DNA of 64,000 nt from Trachythela sp. YZ-2020 (GCA_016169945.1 JADLSH010000073.1:1984001-2048000); one strand, 5' to 3'; shown: positions 45,244 to 55,489, counted from the first letter of the stretch. The notes: generated by a model from the letters alone, not told the origin. Numbers and translations are program-made.

Positions 45244-45457
45244 TACCCCCCTGTCGAGGACCTCTGCTTTTCAGGATTTTCACCCCACTGCATGTGTCCT
45301 TGACCCCCCTTGGAAGAGTTCTCAACCCCTTCTGGAAGTGTATTTTTACACTTTAACCCCTCTGGAAACAGCAATTCTCTCACATTTTCTTCAATTACCC
45401 TTCTGGAAAAATTGGGTAATTAACCGCCTTGGAAATGGAGGTCCTCGACAGGGGGGT
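45244..45457. mobile_element. 214-bp MITE, TIR ACCCCCCTGTCGAGGACCTC
   Basis: A perfect 20-bp inverted repeat at 45244-45263 and 45438-45457 around CT-rich imperfect repeats (ACCCCTTCTGGAA words). It lies in the same TIR arm as the TTAA MITE and is missing from the other arm. No TSD identified. Confidence 0.8.
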
Positions 45458-46089
45458 TCGGGTATTAAATGTAATACCCCATTGGAACATACAATAACAA
45501 AACTACAAAAAATTGAGCCCGCGTTATTAGAAAAGGCGGTTTATTTACACTGTACTTGATGTAATTTTTCATTCCGCAACTCATTCCGCGTGGCATTCCG
45601 CATGCCATTCCGCAGAGTAATTCCGCCTTTTATAGTCACCGGAAAATATCTAGCTAAACCAGTAAGCCTCACCTTGATTACTCTTGATCCACTATATCCT
45701 CGCAAGATGAAGTGCTTATCAGTCAATTATAAACTGACTAATGGCCTAGCGCTGATTTTATATTCAATCATAGTTTTTTTTGGTGATTGTTAAAACTGAA
45801 ACGGAAAGTTACGTTGTTGGAAGACCAGGTAAATTTATATTATTTGTAACTTGCAAGGTGAGGACATTTTTTCTATATTATATTTTTAATTAATTAATCT
45901 ATTCGTTTGTTTGTTTTGTTTATCATTATAAATAAAATAAATATCAGTAAAAGACAGCATAATTGTTTACCAATTTATTTCGAGTAGTGGTTTTTTATTT
46001 TCTATATATATGCATTTTATTTATTAAATTAAATTATTTTCGCTGGAGAGGGGAGTTTGCATTATCAATAATTTAATGTTAAGGCAGAG

Positions 46090-47425
46090 ATGGGGAAAGA
46101 AAAGCAAGAAATGCGAGCTCGCAATAGTCGACGGAAAGTATCATGCGTAAATTGTGACAAGACCATGAGCTGGGAGTATTTTCGCAATCACCACGTACCC
46201 ACAGTTCACAATGGCAAAAAAGTACCCGTTAAAATTATTTCTAAAGCAAAAGCCCCAGGATCTTCTTCACAAAGTGTTGATATCAGAAACCTTTTTGCGT
46301 CGTTTCTAACTGCTGTGAGTATACAAATTTGATTTTGTTTTTTATTGAACTATCAACTAGCAGTAGCCAGTAAACAGTTTACCAAGGGGTGCGTACATTT
46401 CATTTACTCAGGGAGGTGCCGTACAGGATCAAATGGATAAAACCCGTACAGATGATGAAGCAGGAAATATAAAAGACGCTACTCTAGTTGAGCCAGAAGT
46501 AAATGTAAGTTGTGTGAGAGTTTAAGTCTTTATCGAGGCCCCAATGTCATTATGGCACATTACTTATGAATTATATTTATTATATACAGTGTACAGTAGC
46601 TACGCATTATTATGTTGCTTCTATTATTTTTTTTCAGGAAAATTTAGACATTTCGTTTATGAATGAGGGTGAGGAACTAGGAGATAGTTGTGATAACAAC
46701 CAACCTCAAGATAGTGCTGAACTAGGTTTCGAATTAAAGACTAATATTACATAATTACGTACAGTATGGTATTTTGTACTATGAAATATTAAAAAGACTT
46801 AATTTCAAACGTCTATATGCTGTACCATTACATCATTGAATTAAGAAACATTGTTCGTTGTTATTTAGATTCCACAGGAAACACATTTGCTAGCCTGAAC
46901 TACCGTATCAGATGAAGAAGACGTGGAAGATGGTCAACACGTTAACACCATATCAGACGAAGAAAGCGTGGACCAGATGTCCAAACCATTAACACCGTAT
47001 CAGATGAAGATGACGTAGACGATGGGGAAAACGTTAACCAACCCACTGAGGATGTTCAAAAATATTCCCCGGAATATTTCCCTGCTGGCAATCTAGAGCA
47101 TGTAGCTGTACAGGTTGCAAACCTTGGGACACGCTAGCGACAGGCTCCTTTTCTTGACGTAGATGCGTGTTTGAGTGAGATAATATCTTCCTGCAAAAGT
47201 ATTGTTGATTCTGTTCAACATGTACAAAAAGTAGCTGAGAAATATACCTTACAACGTAGTAACCACAACGACAGTTTGGACCAAATACACTGTATTTTTG
47301 AAAACCCCTCCACACAGCATGATCCTGGAAAGCGACCAATAATACTTTCTGATGCCAACAAAAGGTATCTTATCAATCTTGGTCCTTGTCAACCGAAGTT
47401 AAATAAACCTTCCAAAGAATTCTGA
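46090..47425 (+). pseudogene. hAT transposase gene, N-terminal exons
   Basis: Exon 1 starts at the ATG at 46090 and encodes a single finger (CVNCDKTMSWEYFRNHH, then VPTVH) ending at a donor GCT|GTGAGT (46313). Exon 2 follows TTTACTCAG (46411) and ends at AAT|GTAAGT (about 46504); exon 3 follows TTTTTTCAG (46638). Then three acidic repeats of a TVSDEEDVEDG type (46900-47030, partly out of frame) and a helical region (47130-47425). The exon pattern matches ZMYM1-like hAT genes, where N-terminal fingers bind DNA. Stops after exon 3 and frame breaks indicate decay. Confidence 0.6.
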
Positions 47426-49317
47426 CATCAGAAAGTCAGTACAAAATCGGTTTTCGTCATCTTGGTACAGAGAGTATCCGTTCTTGGAGTATAGCATCTC
47501 GAACGACTCTTCTCATTGTTTTGTGTGTTCTCTATTTCCATCTGGCATTGATCGTCCCAAAGCTGAAGATGCCTGGATAAAAGGTACAAGAAGTTGGAAT
47601 AAAATGAAGGGCAGTCAAGAAAAGGCAAACAAAGAAAATTGAACAAGCACTTTAGCAGTAAATCCCATAAGGCTTCATTGCAAGATTTTGTTAATATTTG
47701 CCAAGGAGACCGTCATATTGAAGTGTTAAGTGCTAGGACCGACGATGAGAAGCTCATGCAAGACCAGCGAGAAGTGATATCTATTTTACTAGACACTTCA
47801 AGAACACTTGCCCAACAAGGACTTGCGTTCCGGGGAAATGAAAATGAAGACGATGGAAACTTTTGCCAAATAGTTGGATTGATGAGTCGTCACGTTCCCT
47901 CGCCTAAAGGATAATAGACTCGCGAGCACAGCGAAAGTATAAAACAACATGCATGGGTCCTGAGAGTCAGAATTAATTTATCAAGATGTTAGCCGATGAA
48001 TGCAGAGAAATGATAGATGCAGAGATAGGCAAGGCTCCTTTTACAGCTGTAATTGCAGATACCACCCAGATGTGTCAAATGATGACCAAATGGCTTACGC
48101 TCTTCGATTTGTTAATGAAGAGAGAAAACCACTGATGCGAACGTTTACTCGAGACCAAGATAGTAATCGATAAGACGGGCGCAGGCCTTACTAAAGCTAT
48201 TTTGCAAGCAGCACAAGAAATAAATGTAGACACCACCACCATCAGGTATCAAACGTACGACAGCGCTTCATCGACGTCTGGAAAATACAAAGGGGCACAA
48301 CAGATTTTTTCAGAATTATTAGAGCGACCTTTTATTTGTACGGCTAGTCTACCTCATGGCTCGAATTTAGTTATTGAATAAGCGTCCGATGCAAGCCCTA
48401 TCATCAGTGATATGTATGACACCTTAGAAGCACTGTATGTTTTCTTTGCTGCAAGCACGAAACGTACTTTCAACCTAAATGAAGTGATGAAAACGTCTTC
48501 AAATTGTCTGAAATTAACTAACTTGTCGAAAAAAAGATGGAGTGCGCGGCCAGATGCGATAAAAGCAGTTTGGGTGGATTGGGGCGAGATCTACCGAAGT
48601 TTGCAAGAGATATCTCAAGATAGGAAATTTGACCAAGAGAGCAGAACCAAAGCATTTGGGTTGCTGAGCAAAATAAAAAGCTTTGACTTTATTTTTGCTA
48701 TTATGTTAATGAAGAACATAATGTTTAAAATGAAGATGATGGTTGACCTTCTCCAAACGGAGGAGTTGGATGTTAGCGGTGCCTTGTTGGCGATGCAAGA
48801 GACAAAAGAACCGAATTCGAAGAACCGAAACGCCATCGATAACGAAGTCCAGGCAGCGTGCCTATTCGCTAGTCAATTCAACGTTGACGCAGAAGCTGAA
48901 TTTCAAAGGATTCATCGAAGACGTGTTCCACCAAGACGCCTGGATCCAAATCCCGAAATCCAGACCAATATGTCTACGGCTACGTTTTATAGAAAAGAGG
49001 TTTTCCTTTTTCTCGACACAATGGTGGAGGTGTTATCAGCAAAGATAAATGGCGTAGAGGACTCATTTAGACCATCTATAGATGTCCTTGATCCAAACTT
49101 AATTCCAACGATCGACAAAGTGGTAAAACTAGCGAATCAGTTTCCAAGCGACATTCCTGGCCCAGAAGCATTCCTAGCTGAACTGGAGATTTTCAACGGG
49201 CATTACGACAAAGTGAAAGTAGAGAGATGCGAAAAAAAAATTACAATTCGCGATGCAGCGAAATTAGCAATGAAATGCAACCGAGAAAAGATGCCTTTTC
49301 CACAAGTTGCCAATGTT
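47400..49317 (+). pseudogene. hAT transposase, TTF zinc finger and catalytic region
   Basis: Frames in order: TTF-type finger (SSWYREYPFLEYS, CFVCSLFPSG, AWIKGTRSWNKMK), DUF4371-like region (SHKASLQDF, QREVISILLDTSRTLAQQGL, FRGNE), catalytic Asp block TPDVSNDDQMAYALRFVNEE after a frameshift near 48060, YDSASSTSGKYKGAQQIF, and the long helical insertion to FPQVAN. Stops and frameshifts occur near 47440, 47645, 47910, 48060, 48175 and 48380. It would cut and paste the host hAT element if intact. The reading is interrupted at 49317 by palindromic element 2. Confidence 0.85.
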
Positions 49318-49394
49318 AGTAGATATGACCCCCCATCCAGCAGAATTTTCCCGCCATATGACGTCAGCATTTTGAGGATCTCGCCATATGACGT

Positions 49395-49620
49395 TATTTG
49401 CGTAGATACGCGTAGATACATGTATATACATGTGGATATGCGTAGATACGCGTAGATACATGTAGATGCATGCGGATATGCGTAGATACGCGTAGATACA
49501 TGTATATACATGCGGATATGCGTAGATACGCGTAGATACATGTAGATGCATGTGGATATGCGTAGATACATGTATATACATGCGGATATGCGTAGATACG
49601 CGTAGATACATGTAGATATG
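49395..49620. repeat. GCGTAGATACGCGTAGATAC minisatellite, left arm
   Basis: Variants of ATGCGTAGATACGCGTAGATACATGTAGATGCATGCG-type units, rich in TACGCGTA, ATGCAT and ACATGT palindromes; mirrored at 51484-51722. Positionally equivalent to the GTTGCGTAAC cluster of element 1 (between terminus and TATA box). Confidence 0.9.
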
Positions 49621-49629
49621 CGTGTTCAG

Positions 49630-49861
49630 AGTATAAACTGAGGATGTAAACATTGTTTTTGGCATTGTGTTTACAAATTTTATAGAGAGAACATTTCCAG
49701 AGAGTCATTACAGGTTTTTATAGAGCTTTGTTAATTTGAAAGGATTTGACCTTTTCTGGTAAGTGTTTATGTTTTAACATGATGACCCGAACTTTTTTAG
49801 CAAAAGTTGGTAATTTATATATTTTTCATAAATATCAGAGCGTTTTATTGCTTGTTTAGAT
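49630..49861 (+). promoter_or_regulatory. promoter, leader exon and intron of left cargo gene
   Basis: GTATAAACTGAGGATG at 49631 (TATA 49632-49638), a leader of about 100 bp, donor CTG|GTAAGT (GT at 49759), pyrimidine-rich end and acceptor TTGTTTAG (49859) three bases before the ATG. TGACGTCA-type CRE palindromes occur in the terminus (about 49364). Mirrored at 51250-51480. Confidence 0.6.
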
Positions 49862-50245
49862 ATGGATTTAACACCTGAAGTGCTTGAATGTCAAACTGTA
49901 GCTGAACTATCAGCTCTTGAAAGCCTGTACGTCTTGAACGAGCAAGAACAAGCTTTAATATTTGAAAGGAAAGTGGAATTAATTGGCCGTTCGCTTGAAT
50001 GGGGGATCGAAAATGAACAGCTAGGGCTTGTTGTGAACCTTATGGATTCTTGGACCCCTGAACAACGGGAAAATTTTATGATGGACTGGCAAGACGACGA
50101 ACCCCTGTTACAAATGGGCCGTGGCGAAAAAAGATCGTTCGAGGACGATGGTGCTGAGACGAGCATGACTGAAAACAACTTTACTGTGACGAACGTCAAA
50201 CAAGTTAAAGTGAAAAAGTTCAAAAGGAGGAAAAATGGGGTTTAA
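49862..50245 (+). CDS. element 2 cargo, 127-aa acidic/basic protein, left copy
   Basis: Intact frame whose ATG immediately follows a predicted 3' splice site. The N-terminal two thirds are helical and acidic (MDLTPEVLECQTVAELSALE, LEWGIENEQLGLVVNLMDSW, TPEQRENFMMDW), and the C-terminus is strongly basic (VKVKKFKRRK), a likely nuclear-localisation signal. No known domain recognised. The mirror copy differs by a handful of positions only (Pro/Thr at residue 5, Met/Thr in QMGRG, Asn/Lys near the end), so both are kept intact. Function unknown; a small nuclear regulatory or DNA-associated protein is plausible. Confidence 0.75.
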   Translation: MDLTPEVLECQTVAELSALESLYVLNEQEQALIFERKVELIGRSLEWGIENEQLGLVVNLMDSWTPEQRENFMMDWQDDEPLLQMGRGEKRSFEDDGAETSMTENNFTVTNVKQVKVKKFKRRKNGV

Positions 50246-50324
50246 CGAATACGAAAATGTATACATTTTTAGCGCAAAATAATGTTGCTAGGACACCACT
50301 TTGCTTGGATACGCGCATAAACTA

Positions 50325-50510
50325 ACACAGACAAAGATTAACGTTTTCAACAAGTTTATTCCTTTAGGTATAACAATTATTTACACAAATATACAGTTAT
50401 TAAACATATTGTCCAGCTTTTACACTGTTTTCTATGCGAGGGTCGATGTGAGGTCGATGCGAGGTCGATGTGAGGTCGATGTGAGGTCGATGTGAGGTCG
50501 ATGGCCAAAC
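50325..50510. repeat. shared module, element 2 left copy
   Basis: Same ordered words as in element 1 (ACACAGACAAAGATTAACG to GCGAGGGTCGATGTGAGGTC, the last repeated five times). It lies between the cargo gene and the centre of the palindrome and may supply 3' processing for the gene: ATAATGTTGC and TTTATTCC (AATAAA on the opposite strand) are nearby. Confidence 0.85.
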
Positions 50511-50515
50511 AAGTC

Positions 50516-50585
50516 GGGGTTCTGTAGGGGTTCTCTCAGGGTTCTGAGAACCCCTACAGAACCCCGAGAGAACCCCGAGAGAACC
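50516..50585. repeat. centre of palindrome, CCCCTACAGAACCCCGAGAG repeat
   Basis: GGGGTTCTGTAGGGGTTCTC meets its complement here with almost no spacer, so the element lacks a unique central region. The same word family appears in element 1 arms (19060-19120, 21040-21095, 23045-23100). Confidence 0.85.
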
Positions 50586-50865
50586 TCTGTTTGGCCTTTT
50601 TGGCTTGTTTGGCTTGTTTGGCCTGTTTGGCTTGTTTGGCCATCGACCTCACATCGACCTCACATCGACCCTCGCATAGAAAACAGTGTAAAAGCTGGAC
50701 AATATGTTTAATAACTGTATATTTGTGTAAATAATTGTTATACCTAAAGGAATAAACTTGTTGAAAACGTTAATCTTTGTCTGTGTTAGTTTATGCGCGT
50801 ATCCAAGCAAAGTGGTGTCCTAGCAACATTATTTTGCGCTAAAAATGTATACATTTTCGTATTCG

Positions 50866-51249
50866 TTAAACCCCCTTTTTCCTCCTTTTGAACTTTTTCA
50901 CTTTAACTTGTTTGACGTTCGTCACAGTAAAGTTGTTTTCAGTCATGCTCGTCTCAGCACCATCGTCCTCGAACGATCTTTTTTCGCCACGGCCCGTTTG
51001 TAACAGGGGTTCGTCGTCTTGCCAGTCCATCATAAAATTTTCCCGTTGTTCAGGGGTCCAAGAATCCATAAGGTTCACAACAAGCCCTAGCTGTTCATTT
51101 TCGATCCCCCATTCAAGCGAACGGCCAATTAATTCCACTTTCCTTTCAAATATTAAAGCTTGTTCTTGCTCGTTCAAGACGTACAGGCTTTCAAGAGCTG
51201 ATAGTTCAGCTACAGTTTGACATTCAAGCACTTCAGTTGTTAAATCCAT
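50866..51249 (-). CDS. element 2 cargo, right (mirror) copy
   Basis: Reverse-complement copy of the 49862-50245 gene, also intact, with its own acceptor and TATA promoter (TATA 51473-51479, minus strand). The two genes converge on the centre. Conservation of both frames suggests recent formation or ongoing arm-to-arm gene conversion. Confidence 0.75.
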   Translation of the reverse strand: MDLTTEVLECQTVAELSALESLYVLNEQEQALIFERKVELIGRSLEWGIENEQLGLVVNLMDSWTPEQRENFMMDWQDDEPLLQTGRGEKRSFEDDGAETSMTENNFTVTNVKQVKVKKFKRRKKGV

Positions 51250-51483
51250 ATCTAAACAAACAATAAAACGCTCTGATATTTATGAAAAATATATAAATTA
51301 CCAACTTTTGCTAAAAAAGTTCGGGTCATCATGTTAAAACATAAACACTTACCAGAAAAGGTCAAATCCTTTCAAATCAACAAAGCTCCATAAAAACCTG
51401 TAATGACTCTCTGGAAATGTTCTCTCTATAAAATTTGTAAACACAATGCCAAAAACATTGTTTACATCCTCAGTTTATACTCT

Positions 51484-51722
51484 GAACACGCATATCTACA
51501 TGTATCTACGCGTATCTACGCATATCCGCATGTATATACATGTATCTACGCATATCCACATGCATCTACATGTATCTACGCGTATCTACGCATATCCGCA
51601 TGTATATACATGTATCTACGCGTATCTACGCATATCCGCATGCATCTACATGTATCTACGCGTATCTACGCATATCCACATGTATATACATGTATATACA
51701 TGTATCTACGCGTATCTACGCA
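51484..51722. repeat. minisatellite, right arm of element 2
   Basis: Mirror of 49395-49620 with a different number and order of units, showing that the two arms drift in copy number while the genes stay alike. Confidence 0.9.
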
Positions 51723-51803
51723 AATGACGTCATATGGCGAGATCCTCAAAATGCTGACGTCATATGGCGGGAAAATTCTGCTGGATGGGGGGTCATATCT
51801 ACT

Positions 51804-52010
51804 AATGTTTACTGCTTGTTTCTATGCAAGAGTGAAAGGACATTTAGTCGCTTAAAACTTCTTAAAAAAGTACCATGACACAAGAACGACTTGACAACCT
51901 GATGGTTCTTTTTTAGCAAAAGAGATATTGCTGACAAGCTTTCCATAGAAAAGGTGGTCGACAAATGGACAAAAATCAGACGTCGGAGAATTGTGCTTTC
52001 GTAGCTCATA
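51804..52010 (+). pseudogene. hAT transposase C-terminal dimerisation region
   Basis: Directly after the right TSD the transposase resumes: CKSERTFSRLKLLKK corresponds to the conserved SAERSFS.LK.IK motif of the hATC domain, followed after a frameshift by ERLDNLMVLF-like and DIADKLSIEKVVDKWTKIR segments, the usual protein end. The first codons use the duplicated AATGTT. Confirms that element 2 interrupted this gene. Confidence 0.85.
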
Positions 52011-52559
52011 TAGTCATATAGTCATATTGGGACACTTTCCGCCCTACTGGCTACTGTAACTGAAAACTTCAAACTTTTAACATGGTAACATTTGCACACA
52101 GTTTGAACAACCTATAGGCGTTAGCCATCTAACATTTTATTGAAAGCCTATAATTTGAATATATTCATTTATTCACATTGGTCAAATTTGTTTTTCTAAG
52201 CTGAGTTCAAATAACTTGTAACAACTGTGCAGTAATTTAGTTTGGAGTAAAGATGTTAAAGTCATTGAAATATTATTTTCTTAAAAATGCTGTTTACAAT
52301 TTTACGGGAACTTAAATTACCTAGCACAAAACCCCCCACAAGCATCCAGTTTCTCCTTCACGTAAGTGACGTTGTCAAACACTTGGTCAAAATATCAGGA
52401 CACCCCCCCAATGTTCATGCCTTCGCGACGTCCCTGCCGCTTATTCGAGGGCGGCGCTCTTTAGTATTTTTGCTGTCATATGCACCGCTTAATCGGCGGC
52501 GCTTAAACGACTTTATGACTTTATTATGACTTTATTAAAAACGGTACTATTTCACCTGA

Positions 52560-52935
52560 TTAATTATTTACAATGATGTTAATGAAAAAAAAAGAAAGAA
52601 AGAAAAAGGTGATCTTCCAATAGGCCGTGTGCATGCACTACAAATATATTATATAAAATATCAATGGTCTACAAAAAATTATGTGACTGAAAATGAATTT
52701 CCAGTATTAGTATATTCGCTTTATGTTGGTTTTAAAGCTAGAGATGCTTTGCGATGATTTTATTGCAGTGGAAAGGTTATTCCAAGCCTCAGCCCCCCTG
52801 TAGGCGAAAGCCTTTTTCATATTATTTGTTTTTGGCTTAGGTAATGCGAAATTAAATTCGCTATTTCTCGTGTTATGATCATGTATTGAATTCGTGTTGG
52901 TGAAAATTTCAGTTAAATCATTTGGTAGCATTTTT
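52560..52935 (-). pseudogene. LINE 3' end (RT C-terminal tail)
   Basis: The frame from 52931 reads HDHNTRNSEFNFALPKPKT and AFAYRGAEAWNNLSTAIKSS, the C-terminal end of CR1/Jockey-like ORF2 proteins. The 3' UTR ends in a TTTCTTTCTTTC tract on the minus strand (about 52580-52610). Strongly 5'-truncated. It lies just outside the right end of the hAT transposon. Confidence 0.75.
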
Positions 52936-53609
52936 TTTTTACTTTGTACATTAGAATCGCTAATTTATGCTCTCTTCTGGTTTGTAAGTTAGAAACTCCT
53001 ACGTTTTCCAAAATGTCAACAGATCGACTAAATACGTCATGCATTTTCTTGCTTGATTAACCACGCAATCTCAAGAGATATTACGGGAATCACTGAGTAT
53101 TTTTACAAAATACAAAACAGCGCAGCGGCAACTACGAAAATGAACATTTTAATCATATTGTAACTTTGGACTATGTTTTAGTCATATGACGATGACTAAA
53201 ACATATTCGAAAGCTACATTATCAATTAAAATTTACGACCAGTTAATGGGTGAATGAACTTGTAATTATGAGGACACTTTGAAGATATATTGGGTCATTC
53301 CAGAAAACACTCAGACTCCCAAGTACTATGGAGGAATGTCTGCCAACCTGAGGGCTAATCTATTTTTATATAACTAATAACTATAGTAAAATGTACTAAG
53401 ATGTCTGTTTACTAGGGCATCTGCTTAATAGGACATCAATTAACTGACTTTTTTTTAGGGTGCTGAAAATGTTGGTATCTTAGCGAATAAGCCATATATA
53501 AATACTATAAAACTTAACTATGCGGCAGGTAACTGCTGCTACAAAAAAAACCTGGAAGAACTACCAAGTTTGCCAAGGACAATCTAACTAGCAAGTTTGT
53601 CTATATAAT

Positions 53610-54323
53610 CAGGGGCGAGAATGTGGGGTGGGTGGGTGGGTGTGGGGGGTGGTACACCCTCCAGAGATCACGAGCCAGTCGGTCTCAAAATGTGCAGTCG
53701 GTCTCAAGATATTCATTGTTAAATTGGACGCATTATGCCACGTAATGCTATGCGAGACTGGCTAAATAGTTTCAGAGACCGACTTCAATCGTTGCATTAA
53801 TTAAAATATATAGTTTGCCGAATATCCTGTTTCAATCTTTTTTGTTTCAGTCGTCCTATTCTGCTGGATCTGCCCCTGTGTACATGAGTTCAGTAAAAAT
53901 ATGAAATGTAACTTACGCAAGTTGAATAAATTGTGCGGCTACTCATGCGCAAGTTATTGCATGCAGTAACATGCAGCACTGCAGCAACACATATTTATCG
54001 ACTTTTCGGATTAAATTTCGGTCAGGTTAAAACTTAAAGGTCGGTCAGGATTCATGGGTCGGTCTAATTTCGGGGTGATCTCCCGCCAAAATTTATATGT
54101 ACGCCCCTGCATGGTGGTCATTCTGATACAAGGTGGTCATTAGTATGTGTGTACATATTTTGTTTATTGAATTGTGTTGCCATTCAACTTATTGGAGCAG
54201 CACACGTAATTTTCAATTGACTTTTCGATTTAGAATTGGGGCGGGGGAGAGGTCGGTCTGAATTTATGAGTCGGTCTCATTTCGAGACTTCACCCCCAGC
54301 CAAAATTGATATGTAGGCTCCTG
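53610..54323. mobile_element. non-autonomous hAT element, TSD TATATAAT
   Basis: Left end CAGGGGCGAGAATG, right end ATGTAGGCTCCTG; perfect 8-bp TSD TATATAAT at 53602-53609 and 54324-54331. The right terminal region is duplicated inside: GGTCGGTCTAATTTCGGGGT to TACGCCCCTG ends at about 54111, and again (GTCGGTCTCATTTCGAGACT to GGCTCCTG) at 54323. Another hAT-type end GGATCTGCCCCTG occurs at 53866-53878. No ORF. Confidence 0.85.
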
Positions 54324-55233
54324 TATATAATCTGGGTTACAAAGCCTATGTATGGCAAGTGTAAGGTTTTGACAATTGACACCATACATTAACTGTATTT
54401 ATGAAAGGACCGCACGTATAAAAAACCAACAAGTATAAAATTAATTATATAATTAAAAACACAAAGGTCCTAGCAACATGGCCAGCTCTGAATCAAAACA
54501 ACAAGATTTTATGTACATTACAAGTTTTTTATGTCTGTTTTTAAAATATTTGTATCCAAGTTGACTGAGTATATAGAAAGCCGAGTGGAAAGCTAGAAAG
54601 TAAATGCAAATCTTACTGGTGAGAATCAATATTCGTCCTTTATAGTGAATTGTTGCATCCACAAGCGGAACAAAAAGGTAATTGTTCCTCGACTTTGTGA
54701 AACAAGCAAAAATAGGAGAAAAAATATCAATATTTTTTAGCTCAAAAACAAAGGTCGAAAGCATAAAATATTAGTGCAAAAACCAGGAGGGTGAAGGAGT
54801 TCGTCGGAAGCACAGTATCGCGGTTGTCATTGGTAATTACCATGTATAATGATTCTACACGATGTTATTACTTAATTAATAATATAGATGAAAACATTAC
54901 TCAATTCTGATTGGCTAAGAGCAGTGCACTTATTTTTGAAATTGCACACTGTGCAATTACAGCAGTGCAAATTAACAAAACAAGATCAGAGCGTGGAAAC
55001 GAGGCAAGAAAAATCAACATGGCGGGGGATATTAGCAATGTAAATTTTCACTTTTTAACGATTTTTTCTACACTTTCAATGGAAAATCGTACGTGAATAC
55101 AACAATTTAAGTTCAAGGAGCACATAGACTGAAAAAGTTTGCTAACAAGCAACAAAAACAATTCTTAAACGGCGTAGGTGAGTGCACAAGTGTTGTCAAA
55201 GCGTGTAATTTTTTCATCTATATTATTAATAAG

Positions 55234-55394
55234 TAATAGTATGGTTTCCCGTGAAATTTGGAAAAACAAACACTCGTGAGTTTTCAAAGACGTCAAATTG
55301 TACTCGTCCTTCGGACTCGTGCAATTTTGATCGTCTTTGAAAAACTCACTGGTGCATGTTTTTTCTCCAAATTGCAATCGAAACCATACTATTA
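55234..55394. mobile_element. 161-bp foldback MITE
   Basis: TAATAGTATGGTTTC and GAAACCATACTATTA form exact 15-bp inverted ends; complementarity continues imperfectly through AAATTTGG/CCAAATT, AAACTCACTGG/ACTCGTGAGTTTT and a central GTCCTTCGGAC hairpin. TSD not resolved. Confidence 0.75.
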
Positions 55395-55489
55395 CCTATA
55401 CATAAACTCTCTGCTATAAATGTATAAAAGATATGTCGACTTACACAGGGTGTGGTTGCCCAATTCACCCGAGCCAGAGGCTCATGACA

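Larger units (their letters stand above)
44166..45642. mobile_element. 1477-bp long-TIR element, 7-bp TSD AAAATAT
   Basis: Ends CCGGTGACTATAAAAGGCGG and its reverse complement; flanks AAAATAT at 44159-44165 and 45643-45649. TIRs extend about 380 bp (with interruptions), including subterminal GCGGAATG repeats, AAACCGCTTTTTCTAATAACG and CAAACGATTTTAATATGACA words. No ORF. Superfamily uncertain; a 7-bp duplication is compatible with P-like elements. Confidence 0.85.
49318..51803. mobile_element. palindromic element 2 (Polinton-like ends, 6-bp TSD)
   Basis: Begins AGTAGATATGACCCCCCATC and ends with its reverse complement; AATGTT lies on both sides (49312-49317 and 51804-51809). The entire element is one inverted repeat: arms of about 1.2 kb meet at about 50547, each with an intact copy of the same 127-codon gene. 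The arms share the TATA word and the conserved module with element 1, but the cargo gene and terminal minisatellite differ. Inserted in the hAT transposase coding region. No transposase or polymerase of its own. Confidence 0.9.
43931..52436 (+). mobile_element. hAT transposon with nested insertions
   Basis: Ends CAGGGATGTCGC and GCGACGTCCCTG form a 12-bp TIR with one mismatch. Flanks are GCGCTTAT (43923-43930) and CCGCTTAT (52437-52444), an 8-bp TSD with one difference. CAGGG ends and 8-bp TSDs are the hAT hallmark, and the ORFs inside are a ZMYM1-like hAT transposase on the plus strand. Removing the two nested elements (44166-45642 and 49318-51803) leaves about 4.5 kb, a normal autonomous hAT length. 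Inactive because of frameshifts, stops and the insertion in the transposase. Confidence 0.85.

Noticed and set aside
49203..49708. Tyr/Ile-rich repeat proteins over the element 2 minisatellite
   Set aside because: All frames on both strands are open because the unit lacks stops; arms differ in unit number.
41064..53878. A 12.8-kb hAT element between CAGGGGCAGATCC and GGATCTGCCCCTG
   Set aside because: No matching 8-bp flanks, and it would cross the independently bounded hAT at 43931-52436 and the MITE at 53610-54323.
54453..54764. 103-codon minus-strand ORF
   Set aside because: Hydrophobic AT-rich frame with no start context, splice signals or recognisable domain.
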